A stretch of 64,000 nt of DNA, taken from positions 124,001 through 188,000 of the forward strand of contig NZ_JAMBOR010000001.1 in assembly GCF_023715845.1 (NCBI RefSeq), read 5' to 3'. Below the pieces are notes generated by a model. The model saw only the letters and a list, made by a program, of their open reading frames with translations. It did no database searches and was not told the DNA's origin. This stretch comes from Fictibacillus phosphorivorans. GTDB lineage: Bacteria; Bacillota; Bacilli; Bacillales; Fictibacillaceae. Each line of letters opens with the position of its first letter. The first letter of the stretch is position 1. Positions 23,867 through 32,410 of the stretch are shown here, one piece after another. A program made the translations under genes and the position numbers.

Positions 23867-25231
23867 ATGTTGAATAATGACCCTTTATTAAAACACAATA
23901 TTTTAGAGACGATTATTGACAGTGCTTACGAATGGATTGTGGTTGTGGATCATGAAGGTATCGTTCAATACATGAACAAAACCTATTGTGAGTTTTTAGG
24001 AGAAAATCCAAGTGAAGTTATTGGGAAGCATGTAACTAACGTAATTGAAAACACAAGGATGCATAAAGCTGTGCTTCAAGGGAGAGTGGAGATTGCTGAT
24101 CTGCAGTTCATCAGGGGTAATTATATGATCGCAAATCGCATCCCTATTTTTCATAAAGGAAAAGTAATCGGTGCTGTAGGGACTGTAATCTTCAGAGATA
24201 CTGAACAATGGAAGAAAATGAATTCTCATATAAAAGCCCTCTTGCATGAGCTTGATTTCTATAAAAAAGAATGGCAAGAACTAAACGGAGCCTCTTATAC
24301 TCTTAATGATTTTATAGGAGTATCTGATGAAGTCAGAAGTATTAAAGAGCGTGTTAAAACGATAGCAAGTGGTGATTTGTCCGTACTAATCCGGGGGGAA
24401 AGCGGTACAGGGAAAGAACTATTGGCCCATAGTATTCACCAGTTGAGTGAAAGGAGCGCTAAGCCCTTTATAAAAATAAATTGCGGAGCGGTACCTGAAC
24501 ACTTATTTGAATCTGAGCTTTTTGGTTATGCGGAAGGAGCATTTACCGGGGCAAAAAGAGGCGGAAAGCCAGGAAAGTTTCAGATGGCAGACGGCGGCAC
24601 TTTATTTTTAGATGAAATAGGTGATCTGCCTCAAAATATGCAAATAAAACTACTTCGTGTTCTTCAAGAAAAAGAAGTTGAGCCTGTTGGATCATTACGT
24701 TCCCAAAAAGTGAACGTTAGGGTAATCGCTGCGACAAACAGACCGTTAGAACAGCTAATAGAAGAAAATAAATTTAGAGAGGACTTGTTCTACCGGATCA
24801 ATGTATTACAGATTCAAATTCCACCGCTTCGTGATAGAAAAGAAGATATTTGGCCATTAGCCGAAAACTTTATCAAATCTAATTGCAGGGAGACGGGAAA
24901 AAGGATCCTAAAAATTGACGATGATGTTAAAGAAGCTTTACTGTATTATTCTTGGCCAGGAAATACGAGGGAACTGAAAAATTTTGTTGAAGCTGCTATT
25001 CAGCTTACACAAAGCGATCAGATTTCTCTTGATGTTTTTCCGGACTTTCTTCGCGAACAATTAGAAGTTCAAGAAACTCATAAATCCTTAAAGGACTATG
25101 TTCATGAAACAGAGAAAAAAATCATTAGTTCCTATTTGAAAAGGATGAACGGAAATGTTAAGGCGGTAGCTAGTGCTTTGGGGATCGGAAAAACAAATTT
25201 ATACGATAAAATAAAAAAATACAACATTTAA
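23867..25231 (+). CDS. Sigma-54-dependent activator (PAS, AAA+, Fis-type HTH)
   Basis: This 454-residue bacterial enhancer-binding protein has three parts. A PAS sensor domain lies at about 12-120 (WIVVVDHEGIVQYMNKTYCE). The AAA+ domain has Walker A GESGTGKE (about 179), the sigma-54-contact loop GAFTGA (about 224) and Walker B GGTLFLDEIGDLP (about 244). A C-terminal Fis-type helix-turn-helix (NVKAVASALGIGKTNLYDKI) ends the protein. It should activate the downstream permease-dehydrogenase operon: three copies of TTCCG-N6-CGGAA and a -24/-12 promoter lie between the genes. The ATG at 23867 has GAGGT 9 bases upstream. The signal sensed by PAS is unknown; 3-hydroxybutyrate or a metabolite of it is a reasonable guess. 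Confidence 0.92.
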   Translation: MLNNDPLLKHNILETIIDSAYEWIVVVDHEGIVQYMNKTYCEFLGENPSEVIGKHVTNVIENTRMHKAVLQGRVEIADLQFIRGNYMIANRIPIFHKGKVIGAVGTVIFRDTEQWKKMNSHIKALLHELDFYKKEWQELNGASYTLNDFIGVSDEVRSIKERVKTIASGDLSVLIRGESGTGKELLAHSIHQLSERSAKPFIKINCGAVPEHLFESELFGYAEGAFTGAKRGGKPGKFQMADGGTLFLDEIGDLPQNMQIKLLRVLQEKEVEPVGSLRSQKVNVRVIAATNRPLEQLIEENKFREDLFYRINVLQIQIPPLRDRKEDIWPLAENFIKSNCRETGKRILKIDDDVKEALLYYSWPGNTRELKNFVEAAIQLTQSDQISLDVFPDFLREQLEVQETHKSLKDYVHETEKKIISSYLKRMNGNVKAVASALGIGKTNLYDKIKKYNI

Positions 25232-25246
25232 AATCGAAACTTTAAA

Positions 25247-25383
25247 TTCCGATAAAGCGGAAGATTATTCCGTTTTATCGGAATCGATCATTTTATTAAC
25301 TTTTTTATCTGCTTGTTTGGGAAGAACGTCTAAAAGGATAGAATGGATTCATTTATAAGTTATGATTTTCCGGTTTCCCGGAA
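25247..25383. promoter_or_regulatory. Three palindromic activator sites, TTCCG-N6-CGGAA
   Basis: Copies lie at 25247-25262 (spacer ATAAAG), 25268-25283 (spacer TTTTAT) and 25368-25383 (spacer GTTTCC). The first two are 21 bases apart centre to centre, two helical turns. All three precede the sigma-54 promoter at 25423-25441. Binding by the adjacent Fis-type activator is inferred. The first two could also pair as one hairpin. Confidence 0.75.
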
Positions 25384-25422
25384 AATTGTCAGTAGCGTAG
25401 TCCTTGTTCTGCCAGTTTTTAA

Positions 25423-25441
25423 TTGGCATAGAACTTGCAAT
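25423..25441 (+). promoter_or_regulatory. Sigma-54 (-24/-12) promoter
   Basis: TTGGCATAGAACTTGCAAT matches the consensus TGGCA-N6-TTGCA, with GG at 25425-25426 and GC at 25437-25438, exactly 12 bases apart. It lies about 100 bases before the permease start. Confidence 0.88.
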
Positions 25442-25541
25442 AGAAACAATAGGTGTTATTTTAGGAGAAGGGAGAAAGAGCTATAAAAATGTAAGCGCTT
25501 TTATATTCTTAGTTATTTGACCTTAGAAATGGAGGATTGAA

Positions 25542-26936
25542 ATGGAAATTATTATTATTTTATTATCATTATTTTTCTTGATGTTTGTAGCTTATCGTGG
25601 ATTTAGTGTTATCTTATTCGCTCCAATCGCTGCTTTGTTTGCTGTTTTGCTAACTGAACCGGGACATGTACTGCCGTTTTTCTCGGGTGTATTTATGGAG
25701 AAGATGGTAGGTTTTATTAAGTTGTATTTCCCAGTATTCTTACTGGGAGCGATATTTGGTAAAGTCGTTGAGATGTCTGGGTTCGCAAAGTCAATCACCC
25801 AGTTTGTGATCAAAATAATCGGACCGTCTCGTGCTATGCTGGCTATCGTACTTGTAGGGGCTATTCTTACCTACGGCGGTGTATCGCTTTTCGTAGTAGC
25901 TTTTGCGCTTTATCCATTTGCAGCGGAATTATTTAGACTTGCAAACATTCCGAAGAGGCTTATTCCTGGAACCATTGCACTCGGTGCTTTTACATTTACA
26001 ATGGATGCTTTTCCCGGAAGCCCACAGATTCAAAATATTATTCCGACATCATTCTTCGGAACAACGACATGGGCTGCTCCTTGGTTAGGTTTTATAGGTG
26101 GTTTATTCGTTTTTGTAATAGGGATGATCTACTTAGAATGGAGAAGAAGGCAGGCAGCTGCTAAAGGTGAAGGATATGGTACAGGCCATAGCAATGAACC
26201 TGAAAAAATTGAATCTGAGAATCTTCCAAATGCTTTTGTCGCGATTTTGCCTCTTATATTAGTTGGTGTCTTTAATAAGTGGTTTACAGTTCTCATTCCT
26301 AAATATTATGGCAAGACATTTGATTTCTCAGCAATTGGAATGAAAGATGTACCGGCTATCCAGATTCCAGCACTTGCTGCAGTATGGGCTGTTGAAGGAG
26401 CCTTAGTGATTGGGATAATCACTGTGTTGCTATTCTCTTTTAAAAGAATTAAAGATAATTTCAATAAAGGACTCAATATATCTATAGGTGGTGCGTTGCT
26501 CGCTACTTTAAACACGGCATCTGAATATGGATTCGGTGGAGTAATTGCAGCACTACCAGGGTTTGCAGCCGTAAATAATGCCATGTCAAATACGATTAAA
26601 GACCCGTTAGTAAACGAAGCTGTAACAACAACGACGTTAGCGGGTATTACAGGTTCAGCTTCAGGGGGTATGAGTATTGCACTTGCAACGATGAGTGAAA
26701 CCTATATCGAGCAAGCAAACAAGCTGGGAATCGATCCAGAGGTTCTTCATCGTGTTGCTTCTATGGCGAGTGGGGGCATGGACACACTGCCCCACAATGG
26801 AGCCGTAATAACACTGTTAGCAGTAACAGGCTTAACTCATAAGCAGGCGTATATCGATATTTTTGCCATGACTCTTATTAAAACGGTCGCAGTATTTGTT
26901 ATCATCGGACTCTATTATATGGTCGGGATCGTGTAA
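25542..26936 (+). CDS. GntP-family permease, probably for 3-hydroxybutyrate
   Basis: This 464-residue transporter has about 12 membrane helices and belongs to the GntP/CitM-like (ArsB/NhaD) permeases. It resembles B. subtilis YxjC. Conserved stretches are GAILTYGGVSLFVVAFALYP (about 105-124), AFTFTMDAFPGSPQIQNIIP and ASGGMDTLPHNGAVITLLAV (about 408-427). The ATG at 25542 has TGGAGG upstream. Just downstream is 3-hydroxybutyrate dehydrogenase, and upstream a sigma-54 promoter, so the likely substrate is 3-hydroxybutyrate or a related short-chain acid. The substrate is inferred from context. Confidence 0.82.
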   Translation: MEIIIILLSLFFLMFVAYRGFSVILFAPIAALFAVLLTEPGHVLPFFSGVFMEKMVGFIKLYFPVFLLGAIFGKVVEMSGFAKSITQFVIKIIGPSRAMLAIVLVGAILTYGGVSLFVVAFALYPFAAELFRLANIPKRLIPGTIALGAFTFTMDAFPGSPQIQNIIPTSFFGTTTWAAPWLGFIGGLFVFVIGMIYLEWRRRQAAAKGEGYGTGHSNEPEKIESENLPNAFVAILPLILVGVFNKWFTVLIPKYYGKTFDFSAIGMKDVPAIQIPALAAVWAVEGALVIGIITVLLFSFKRIKDNFNKGLNISIGGALLATLNTASEYGFGGVIAALPGFAAVNNAMSNTIKDPLVNEAVTTTTLAGITGSASGGMSIALATMSETYIEQANKLGIDPEVLHRVASMASGGMDTLPHNGAVITLLAVTGLTHKQAYIDIFAMTLIKTVAVFVIIGLYYMVGIV

Positions 26937-26963
26937 ATTAAATGATAGAAGGAGTGGAGATCA

Positions 26964-27749
26964 GTGGAATCGTTCGTACGGGATCGAGTTGTGTTTATTA
27001 CGGGGGCAGCTAGTGGTATTGGGCTTGAGCTAGCTAAGTCTTTTGCGGAAAATGGTGCAAAGGTAGTGATCAGTGACTTAGATGCTGAAAAAGCTAAGGC
27101 CACTGCAGATAAACTTACAAATAAGGGGTTCCATTGTCTAGGCTTAGGATGTAATGTAACAGATGAAGACAATTTGAAGGTTGCACTTGATGAAACTCTT
27201 CAACATTATAATCGAATTGATGTATTGATCAATAATGCTGGACTGCAATATGTTTCCCCGCTAGAAGAATTTCCAACTGAAAAATTTCAGCAGCTGTTAA
27301 GTGTCATGCTTACAGCACCATTCATGGCAACAAAACATGTTTTTCCGATCATGAAAGAGCAGGGTTTTGGTCGTATAATAAATATGGCATCGATAAATGG
27401 GTTGGTTGGCTTTGCAGGTAAGGCCGCATACAATAGTGCTAAACACGGTGTGATCGGTTTAACAAAAGTAGCGGCTTTAGAGGGGGCGGAGCACGGAATA
27501 ACGGTAAATGCTGTTTGTCCTGGATATGTAGACACCCCACTTGTAAGGGGCCAGCTTGAAGACCTTGCAAAAACTCGTAAAGTCGAACTTGAAAAAGTTT
27601 TAGAAGAAGTTATTTATCCATTAGTTCCTCAAAAACGTTTGTTAGATGTTCAGGAGATTGCAAATTATACGCTTTTTCTTTCAAGTGAAAAAGCGAAAGG
27701 TGTTACTGGGCAAGCGATCGTAATAGATGGGGGATATACCGCGCAATAA
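26964..27749 (+). CDS. 3-hydroxybutyrate dehydrogenase (SDR family)
   Basis: This 261-residue short-chain dehydrogenase oxidises (R)-3-hydroxybutyrate to acetoacetate with NAD. It has the cofactor motif TGAASGIG (about 13-20), NNAGLQYVSPLEEFP (about 91-105, typical of the 3-hydroxybutyrate enzymes), catalytic Ser in NMASING and YNSAKHG with Tyr/Lys near 155/159. The start is GTG 26964, after AAGGAGTGG. It is co-transcribed with the permease, so the pair takes up and oxidises a ketone-body-type substrate. Length is typical (about 258-261). Compare B. subtilis YxjF, whose neighbour is the YxjC permease. Confidence 0.9.
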   Translation: MESFVRDRVVFITGAASGIGLELAKSFAENGAKVVISDLDAEKAKATADKLTNKGFHCLGLGCNVTDEDNLKVALDETLQHYNRIDVLINNAGLQYVSPLEEFPTEKFQQLLSVMLTAPFMATKHVFPIMKEQGFGRIINMASINGLVGFAGKAAYNSAKHGVIGLTKVAALEGAEHGITVNAVCPGYVDTPLVRGQLEDLAKTRKVELEKVLEEVIYPLVPQKRLLDVQEIANYTLFLSSEKAKGVTGQAIVIDGGYTAQ

Positions 27750-27778
27750 AAAGGAGTCTATGAAACTACTTTTTTATT
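27745..27778 (+). terminator. Terminator of the hydroxybutyrate operon
   Basis: AATAAAAAGGAGT (27745-27757) pairs with ACTACTTTTTTATT (27765-27778), with one mismatch, around CTATGAA. The T-run is part of the 3' arm. Confidence 0.6.
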
Positions 27779-27824
27779 GACAAATACTATATTTAGTGTC
27801 AAAGTTAATATCACAAACCTATAT

Positions 27825-28010
27825 ATGGAGATCTTAGGTGCCGGAATGATGCCGGCTTAAAAGGGAATTCGGTTAGATGCCGAAGCTGTCCCCGCAACTG
27901 TAATTGTGGACGAAATGGAACTGCCACTGTATATGTAAGCTATTTAAATGGCTGCTGTATGGGAAGGCCCAGAGTAGGATGAAGCATAAGCCAGTAGACC
28001 TGCCTGAATC
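27825..28010 (+). promoter_or_regulatory. Cobalamin (AdoCbl) riboswitch
   Basis: Conserved pieces occur in order: the GGTGCCGG...GCCGGC stem (27838-27856), AAAAGGGAA, GATGCCGAAGCTGTCCCCGC, ACTGTAATTG, GGAACTGCCACTGTAT, GGGAAGGCCC (27961-27970) and the B12 box GCCAGTAGACCTGCC at 27990-28004. It is followed by a strong terminator (28094-28128) and then the ribonucleotide reductase genes. Cobalamin binding would favour termination and so shut off the class I reductase. Confidence 0.93.
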
Positions 28011-28093
28011 TTCTGTTTTCTTTTCCTCGGGGATTGGGAGAAAGAACGGTATTTAACACAAGCGATCGTCTTGTATGTGTTCTAAACGTTCCT

Positions 28094-28128
28094 AACCCCT
28101 CTTCCCGATGAAGAGGGGTTTTTATTTT
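28094..28128 (+). terminator. Riboswitch-controlled terminator
   Basis: AACCCCTCTTC (28094-28104) pairs perfectly with GAAGAGGGGTT (28110-28120) around CCGAT, with a T-rich tail to 28128. It lies between the cobalamin aptamer and the nrd start codon, as an expression platform should. Confidence 0.85.
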
Positions 28129-28148
28129 TATTAAGGAGTGGTATTGAA

Positions 28149-30374
28149 ATGGAAAATACATTAACGACTTTAAGTCTCAGGGATTGGCTGGCAGATTGTG
28201 TGGCATCATTTCCTGAGCTTGAGGGAGAAAGATTTTTAGAGAGAGCGAAAGAATTAGAGTTAAAAAACACCAATCGGTCATCGCTTTATAAACAGTTGAT
28301 CATGGAAGCTTTGAACTGCTTAAGTATGGAAGAACCACAATGGACGTTTGTAGCAGCTCGTCTTTATATAAAGCAGCTATATGAAGAAGTGCAGGAGAAT
28401 AAAGGATTCGGTGAGAAACAGCCCTATTCAAATTTATATGGACTTATTGAACATTTAGTTGATCTTAAGATCTATCACCGAGATCTGCTCTCTTCTTACA
28501 GTGCTCATGAAATTAAAGAAGCGGAAAAGTGGATTGTTCCTGAAAGAGACGAACTTTTTACATATATCGGATTAAAGACTCTGGCTGATAGATACCTTGC
28601 TAAAGGATTTAACCATGAGTTATATGAACTTCCTCAGGAACGATGGATGGTGATCGCTCTATTCTTAATGAAAAATGAGGATCAGAAACATCGGATGGAG
28701 CTTGTAAAGGAAGCGTATTGGGCACTTTCAAATCAGTACATGACCGTGGCTACTCCAACTTTAGCGAATGCAGGTAAAAGTTATGGACAGCTTAGTTCAT
28801 GTTTCATAGATACCGTCGATGATAGTCTTCGAGGTATTTTTGATTCAAATACAGATGCCGCGACTGTATCAAAAGGTGGGGGAGGACTAGGAGTCTATCT
28901 TGGAAAAATTCGTTCTAGAGGATCAGATATCCGAGGTTTTAAAGGCAATTCTTCCGGTGTGATCCCATGGATGAAGCAACTGAATAATACAGCCGTTTCC
29001 GTAGATCAGCTTGGACAAAGACAGGGAGCGATTGCGGTATATCTGGATGTGTGGCATAAAGATATTTTTGAGTTCTTAGACGCAAAATTAAATAATGGCG
29101 ATGAACGGATGAGAACGCATGATCTTTTCACAGGAGTATGTATTCCGGATGTATTTATGGAAAAAGTAGAAAGGCGTGAAGATTGGTATTTGTTCGACCC
29201 GCATGAAGTAAGACGTTATAAAGGTTATTCGCTGGAAGATTTTTATGATGAAGAAAAAGGAAACGGAAGCTTCAGAACAAGATATGAGGAATGCATCAGC
29301 GATGAAAGACTTTCAAAGCAATGTGTGCCTGCGATCGAAATAATGAAAAGGATCATGAAATCACAGCTTGAAACGGGTACACCATTTATGTTCTACAGAG
29401 ATACGGTTAACAGACTGAATCCTAACCCGCATAAAGGTATGGTTTACGCATCTAATCTTTGTACGGAAATTATGCAGAACATGTCTGCAACGACCGTTAA
29501 ATCAGAAGAAACGGAAGACGGGGAGATCATTATTCGGAAAACACCGGGTGACTATGTTGTGTGTAATTTATCCTCTCTTTCTCTAGCAAGAGTGGTTGGA
29601 GATCAAGTATTAAAGAGAGTGATAGACATACAAGTCAGAATGCTCGATAACGTGATAGATCATAACTCTATAGATGTTCCGCAGGCGGTCCTTACGAACA
29701 AAAAATATAGAGCGATAGGAGTTGGAACCTTTGGTTGGCATCACCTTCTCGCAAAAGAGGGGGTAAAGTGGGAAAGTGAAGAGGCTGTCGCTTATGCAGA
29801 TAAACTTTATGAAGAGATTAACTATCATGTTATTAATGCGAGCAGTGATCTCGCAAAAGAAAAAGGGAAGTACGCGGCATTTGAAGGATCAGACTGGGAT
29901 TCTGGAGATTATTTCACAAAGAGAGATTACGATTCTGAAAAATGGAAGCATCTAATTGAAAAAGTAAAAGATCAAGGAATAAGAAATGGTTATCTCATTG
30001 CGGTTGCACCTAATTCATCAACGTCAATCATCGCAAATTCAACGCCAAGTGTTGATCCTATCTTTAAAAAGTTTTATTCGGAAGAAAAGAAAAACTACAA
30101 GATACCTGTAACGGCACCAGATCTGAACGCTGAGACAGCTTGGTTCTATAAATCAGCTTTTCATATTGATCAAAGATGGAGTATTTTACAGAACGCAGCA
30201 AGACAAAGACATGTTGATCAGTCGATCTCGTTTAATCTTTATGTAACTCATGATATAAAAGCAAAAGACCTGCTGGACCTTCATTTGCTTAGTTTTGAAA
30301 AAGGACTTAAAACAACTTATTACACTAGGTCAACATCAATCGAACTTGAAGGGTGTGAAAGCTGTGAAAGTTAA
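28149..30374 (+). CDS. nrdA: Class I ribonucleoside-diphosphate reductase, alpha subunit
   Basis: This 741-residue catalytic subunit reduces ribonucleotides to deoxyribonucleotides. The active-site cysteines are visible: LSSCFIDT (about 217), SNLCTEI (about 437, the thiyl site), VVCNLSSLS (about 467) and the C-terminal redox pair in GCESCES. SNSSTSII-type substrate loop APNSSTSIIANSTPS lies near 620. No N-terminal ATP-cone consensus is visible, so the usual overall-activity site may be missing. The ATG at 28149 has AAGGAGTGG upstream. Transcription is governed by the cobalamin riboswitch 140 bases upstream. The beta subunit gene overlaps its 3' end. Symbol nrdA or nrdE cannot be decided from sequence alone. 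Confidence 0.93.
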   Translation: MENTLTTLSLRDWLADCVASFPELEGERFLERAKELELKNTNRSSLYKQLIMEALNCLSMEEPQWTFVAARLYIKQLYEEVQENKGFGEKQPYSNLYGLIEHLVDLKIYHRDLLSSYSAHEIKEAEKWIVPERDELFTYIGLKTLADRYLAKGFNHELYELPQERWMVIALFLMKNEDQKHRMELVKEAYWALSNQYMTVATPTLANAGKSYGQLSSCFIDTVDDSLRGIFDSNTDAATVSKGGGGLGVYLGKIRSRGSDIRGFKGNSSGVIPWMKQLNNTAVSVDQLGQRQGAIAVYLDVWHKDIFEFLDAKLNNGDERMRTHDLFTGVCIPDVFMEKVERREDWYLFDPHEVRRYKGYSLEDFYDEEKGNGSFRTRYEECISDERLSKQCVPAIEIMKRIMKSQLETGTPFMFYRDTVNRLNPNPHKGMVYASNLCTEIMQNMSATTVKSEETEDGEIIIRKTPGDYVVCNLSSLSLARVVGDQVLKRVIDIQVRMLDNVIDHNSIDVPQAVLTNKKYRAIGVGTFGWHHLLAKEGVKWESEEAVAYADKLYEEINYHVINASSDLAKEKGKYAAFEGSDWDSGDYFTKRDYDSEKWKHLIEKVKDQGIRNGYLIAVAPNSSTSIIANSTPSVDPIFKKFYSEEKKNYKIPVTAPDLNAETAWFYKSAFHIDQRWSILQNAARQRHVDQSISFNLYVTHDIKAKDLLDLHLLSFEKGLKTTYYTRSTSIELEGCESCES

Positions 30375-31416
30375 AGAGAACATAGAATTACAAGAAAGAA
30401 AGATATATGACACCAGTGCGCCGAACGCTTCAACAAAGATTATTAATGGAAATAGCTCAAATATCCTGAATTGGGACGACGTCCGTTTTTCTTGGGCTTA
30501 TCCGCTTTATAAAAATATGCTGTCAAACTTTTGGACACCATTTGAGATCAATATGTCCAGTGACGGTAAACAATATGTGAACCTTTCTGAAAAAGAGAAG
30601 GATACATTCAATAAAATAATTGGACTGCTTGCTTTCTTAGACAGCGTCCAAACGGATTATTCGAGCCGAGTTTCTGCCTATCTAACAGACTCTAGTCTCT
30701 CAGCGCTTATGGCAACCCTATCTTTTCAAGAGGTTGTACATAATCAATCCTATTCTTACGTGTTATCTTCCCTAGTCCCTAAATGGAAACAGGATGAAAT
30801 CTTTGAATACTGGAAAACGGATGAAGTATTGCGTGAAAGAAATGATTTTATTGCACGGGGCTATGAAGATTTTGTAGAGAATCCTACTCCAGAGACGTTC
30901 ATTAAATCTATTATTTATGATGTGATCTTGGAAGGGTTAAACTTTTATTCAGGTTTCAGTTTCTTTTATAACTTGGCTAGAAATCAAAAAATGGTATCTA
31001 CTTCTACGATGATCAATTATATAAACAGGGATGAACAATTGCACGTTTACTTGTTTTGCAATATATTCAAAGCTGTTCTGCAAGATTATTCAGAACTTAA
31101 TAATGAAGAGCTTAGACAATTTGCAAAAGAAACGTTTAAAACCGCAGCGGAACTTGAAATCAAATGGAGCAACTATATTATCGGTGAATCATTCGAGGGA
31201 ATTAATATCAATGACTTGGAAGACTATATTAAGTTTATGGCAAATAAACGATTAAACGAGCTAGGATTTGAAAAATTATATCCAGAATACAAGAAAAACC
31301 CTCTTCCTTGGATTAAAGCATATTCCGATGTTAATTCAGGAAAAAGTGATTTTTTTGAACAGAAATCGAGACAGTACACAAAGGTTTCTGACGATAATGG
31401 GTTTGATGAACTATAA
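30364..31416 (+). CDS. nrdB: Class I ribonucleoside-diphosphate reductase, beta subunit
   Basis: This radical-generating subunit of about 350 residues has a ferritin-like fold. Di-metal ligands are in SVQTDYSSR (Asp), QEVVHNQSYSYV (ExxH plus the radical Tyr), ILEGLNFYSG (Glu) and RDEQLHVYLF (ExxH). It generates the tyrosyl radical that starts catalysis in the alpha subunit. The start is GTG 30364, inside the last codons of the alpha gene (stop at 30372-30374), about 9 bases after GAAGGG. Another in-frame GTG lies at 30355. It is in the cobalamin-controlled transcript. A strong bidirectional terminator follows. Confidence 0.93.
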   Translation: MKVKENIELQERKIYDTSAPNASTKIINGNSSNILNWDDVRFSWAYPLYKNMLSNFWTPFEINMSSDGKQYVNLSEKEKDTFNKIIGLLAFLDSVQTDYSSRVSAYLTDSSLSALMATLSFQEVVHNQSYSYVLSSLVPKWKQDEIFEYWKTDEVLRERNDFIARGYEDFVENPTPETFIKSIIYDVILEGLNFYSGFSFFYNLARNQKMVSTSTMINYINRDEQLHVYLFCNIFKAVLQDYSELNNEELRQFAKETFKTAAELEIKWSNYIIGESFEGININDLEDYIKFMANKRLNELGFEKLYPEYKKNPLPWIKAYSDVNSGKSDFFEQKSRQYTKVSDDNGFDEL

Positions 31417-31446
31417 AAAAGCCGGATTTTCATTCCGGCTTTTTTC
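31415..31446. terminator. Bidirectional terminator between nrdB and comER
   Basis: AAAAAGCCGGA (31416-31426) pairs with TCCGGCTTTTT (31434-31444). Both strands show T-runs, fitting the convergent genes. Confidence 0.85.
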
Positions 31447-31477
31447 TTTACCGTCTTTTATAATGGACTAGATAAGA

Positions 31478-32314
31478 TTACTTTAGTTCTTCTTTTACCT
31501 CGAACTGCTGATTAACTTTTTCGCATTCTTCATGATATTTTTCATGAGTTCGCTGTATGACTTTATCAAACACTTCATCCATATCATTGCTTAAGATCTT
31601 AATTCCTTCTCCCGTAATACCGCCTTTTACACATACTTTTTGAATAAGCGTAGGCAGTGTATAAACTTCTTTCTCAAGTAATTTACCCATGCCGATGATC
31701 ATGTCACTGGCTAACTGAGTAGCTTGTGCTTTCGTGATATCAGTCTGGTTAACTGCACTATTAACTAAACATTGCAGCACATAGCCGATAAAGGCCGGAC
31801 CGCAGCTTGCGATATCCGAAGACACTCTAGTGATGTTCTCATCAATTTCCAAAGGGTTTGAGATGAATGACATAAGAGTAATTAATTTTTCTTTATAATC
31901 AGGATGACAGCGGCTGCCAAACGAAATAAGAGAAGACCCTGACAAAGCTCGATTATTAATACTTGGAATGGCTCTCGCTATATTGCAATCAAGTAGGTCT
32001 TCAAGCTGTTCACATGAAATAGGACTTGTAATCGATACAAGCAACTGATGTTTAGAAATATAGTTTTTATTGGTTGAAAGCAAAGAATAAAATTCATGTG
32101 GTTTCACACAAATAAATACGATATCAGCGAACCGAAATACTTCTTCTGGTTTATTCCCGATCTTAATCTTTGGATAGGCATGTTTTAGCCTTTCCGCTTT
32201 AGATAGGGTGCGGTTAGTAACCATTAACCGTGTTGGGGTAATGGCTGAAGATTCTATGAAAGAAGCTACAAGGACGCTTCCCATATTCCCGGTCCCGATA
32301 ATTCCGATCTTCAT
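31478..32314 (-). CDS. comER: ComER, pyrroline-5-carboxylate reductase-like late competence protein
   Basis: This 278-residue protein is of the ProC family, with the NADP Rossmann motif GIIGTGNMGSVL (3-14) and a ProC-type dimerisation domain containing SSDIASCGPAFIGYVLQCLV (about 165-184). In B. subtilis comER is divergent from comEA, exactly as here, and has been linked with biofilm and sporulation control. The ATG at 32314 has GGAAGGAGG upstream. Whether it keeps pyrroline-5-carboxylate reductase activity is unknown. Confidence 0.92.
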   Translation of the reverse strand: MKIGIIGTGNMGSVLVASFIESSAITPTRLMVTNRTLSKAERLKHAYPKIKIGNKPEEVFRFADIVFICVKPHEFYSLLSTNKNYISKHQLLVSITSPISCEQLEDLLDCNIARAIPSINNRALSGSSLISFGSRCHPDYKEKLITLMSFISNPLEIDENITRVSSDIASCGPAFIGYVLQCLVNSAVNQTDITKAQATQLASDMIIGMGKLLEKEVYTLPTLIQKVCVKGGITGEGIKILSNDMDEVFDKVIQRTHEKYHEECEKVNQQFEVKEELK

Positions 32315-32410
32315 ACCTTAACCTCCTTCCTCTACCTTAAAATCTATGCGCTCGAAGTTTTGATTATGATTTTGTAACGTTATGCTTCAATTAAAAAAGG
32401 GGTGACTTTT

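Noticed and set aside
25247-25283. Terminator after the sigma-54 activator gene
   Set aside because: The hairpin is made of two activator-site palindromes and lacks a T-run; reading it as binding sites explains the third copy at 25368.
27777-27810. Promoter for the riboswitch transcript from TTGACA at 27777
   Set aside because: No -10 box at usual spacing; TTAATA is 22 bases away.
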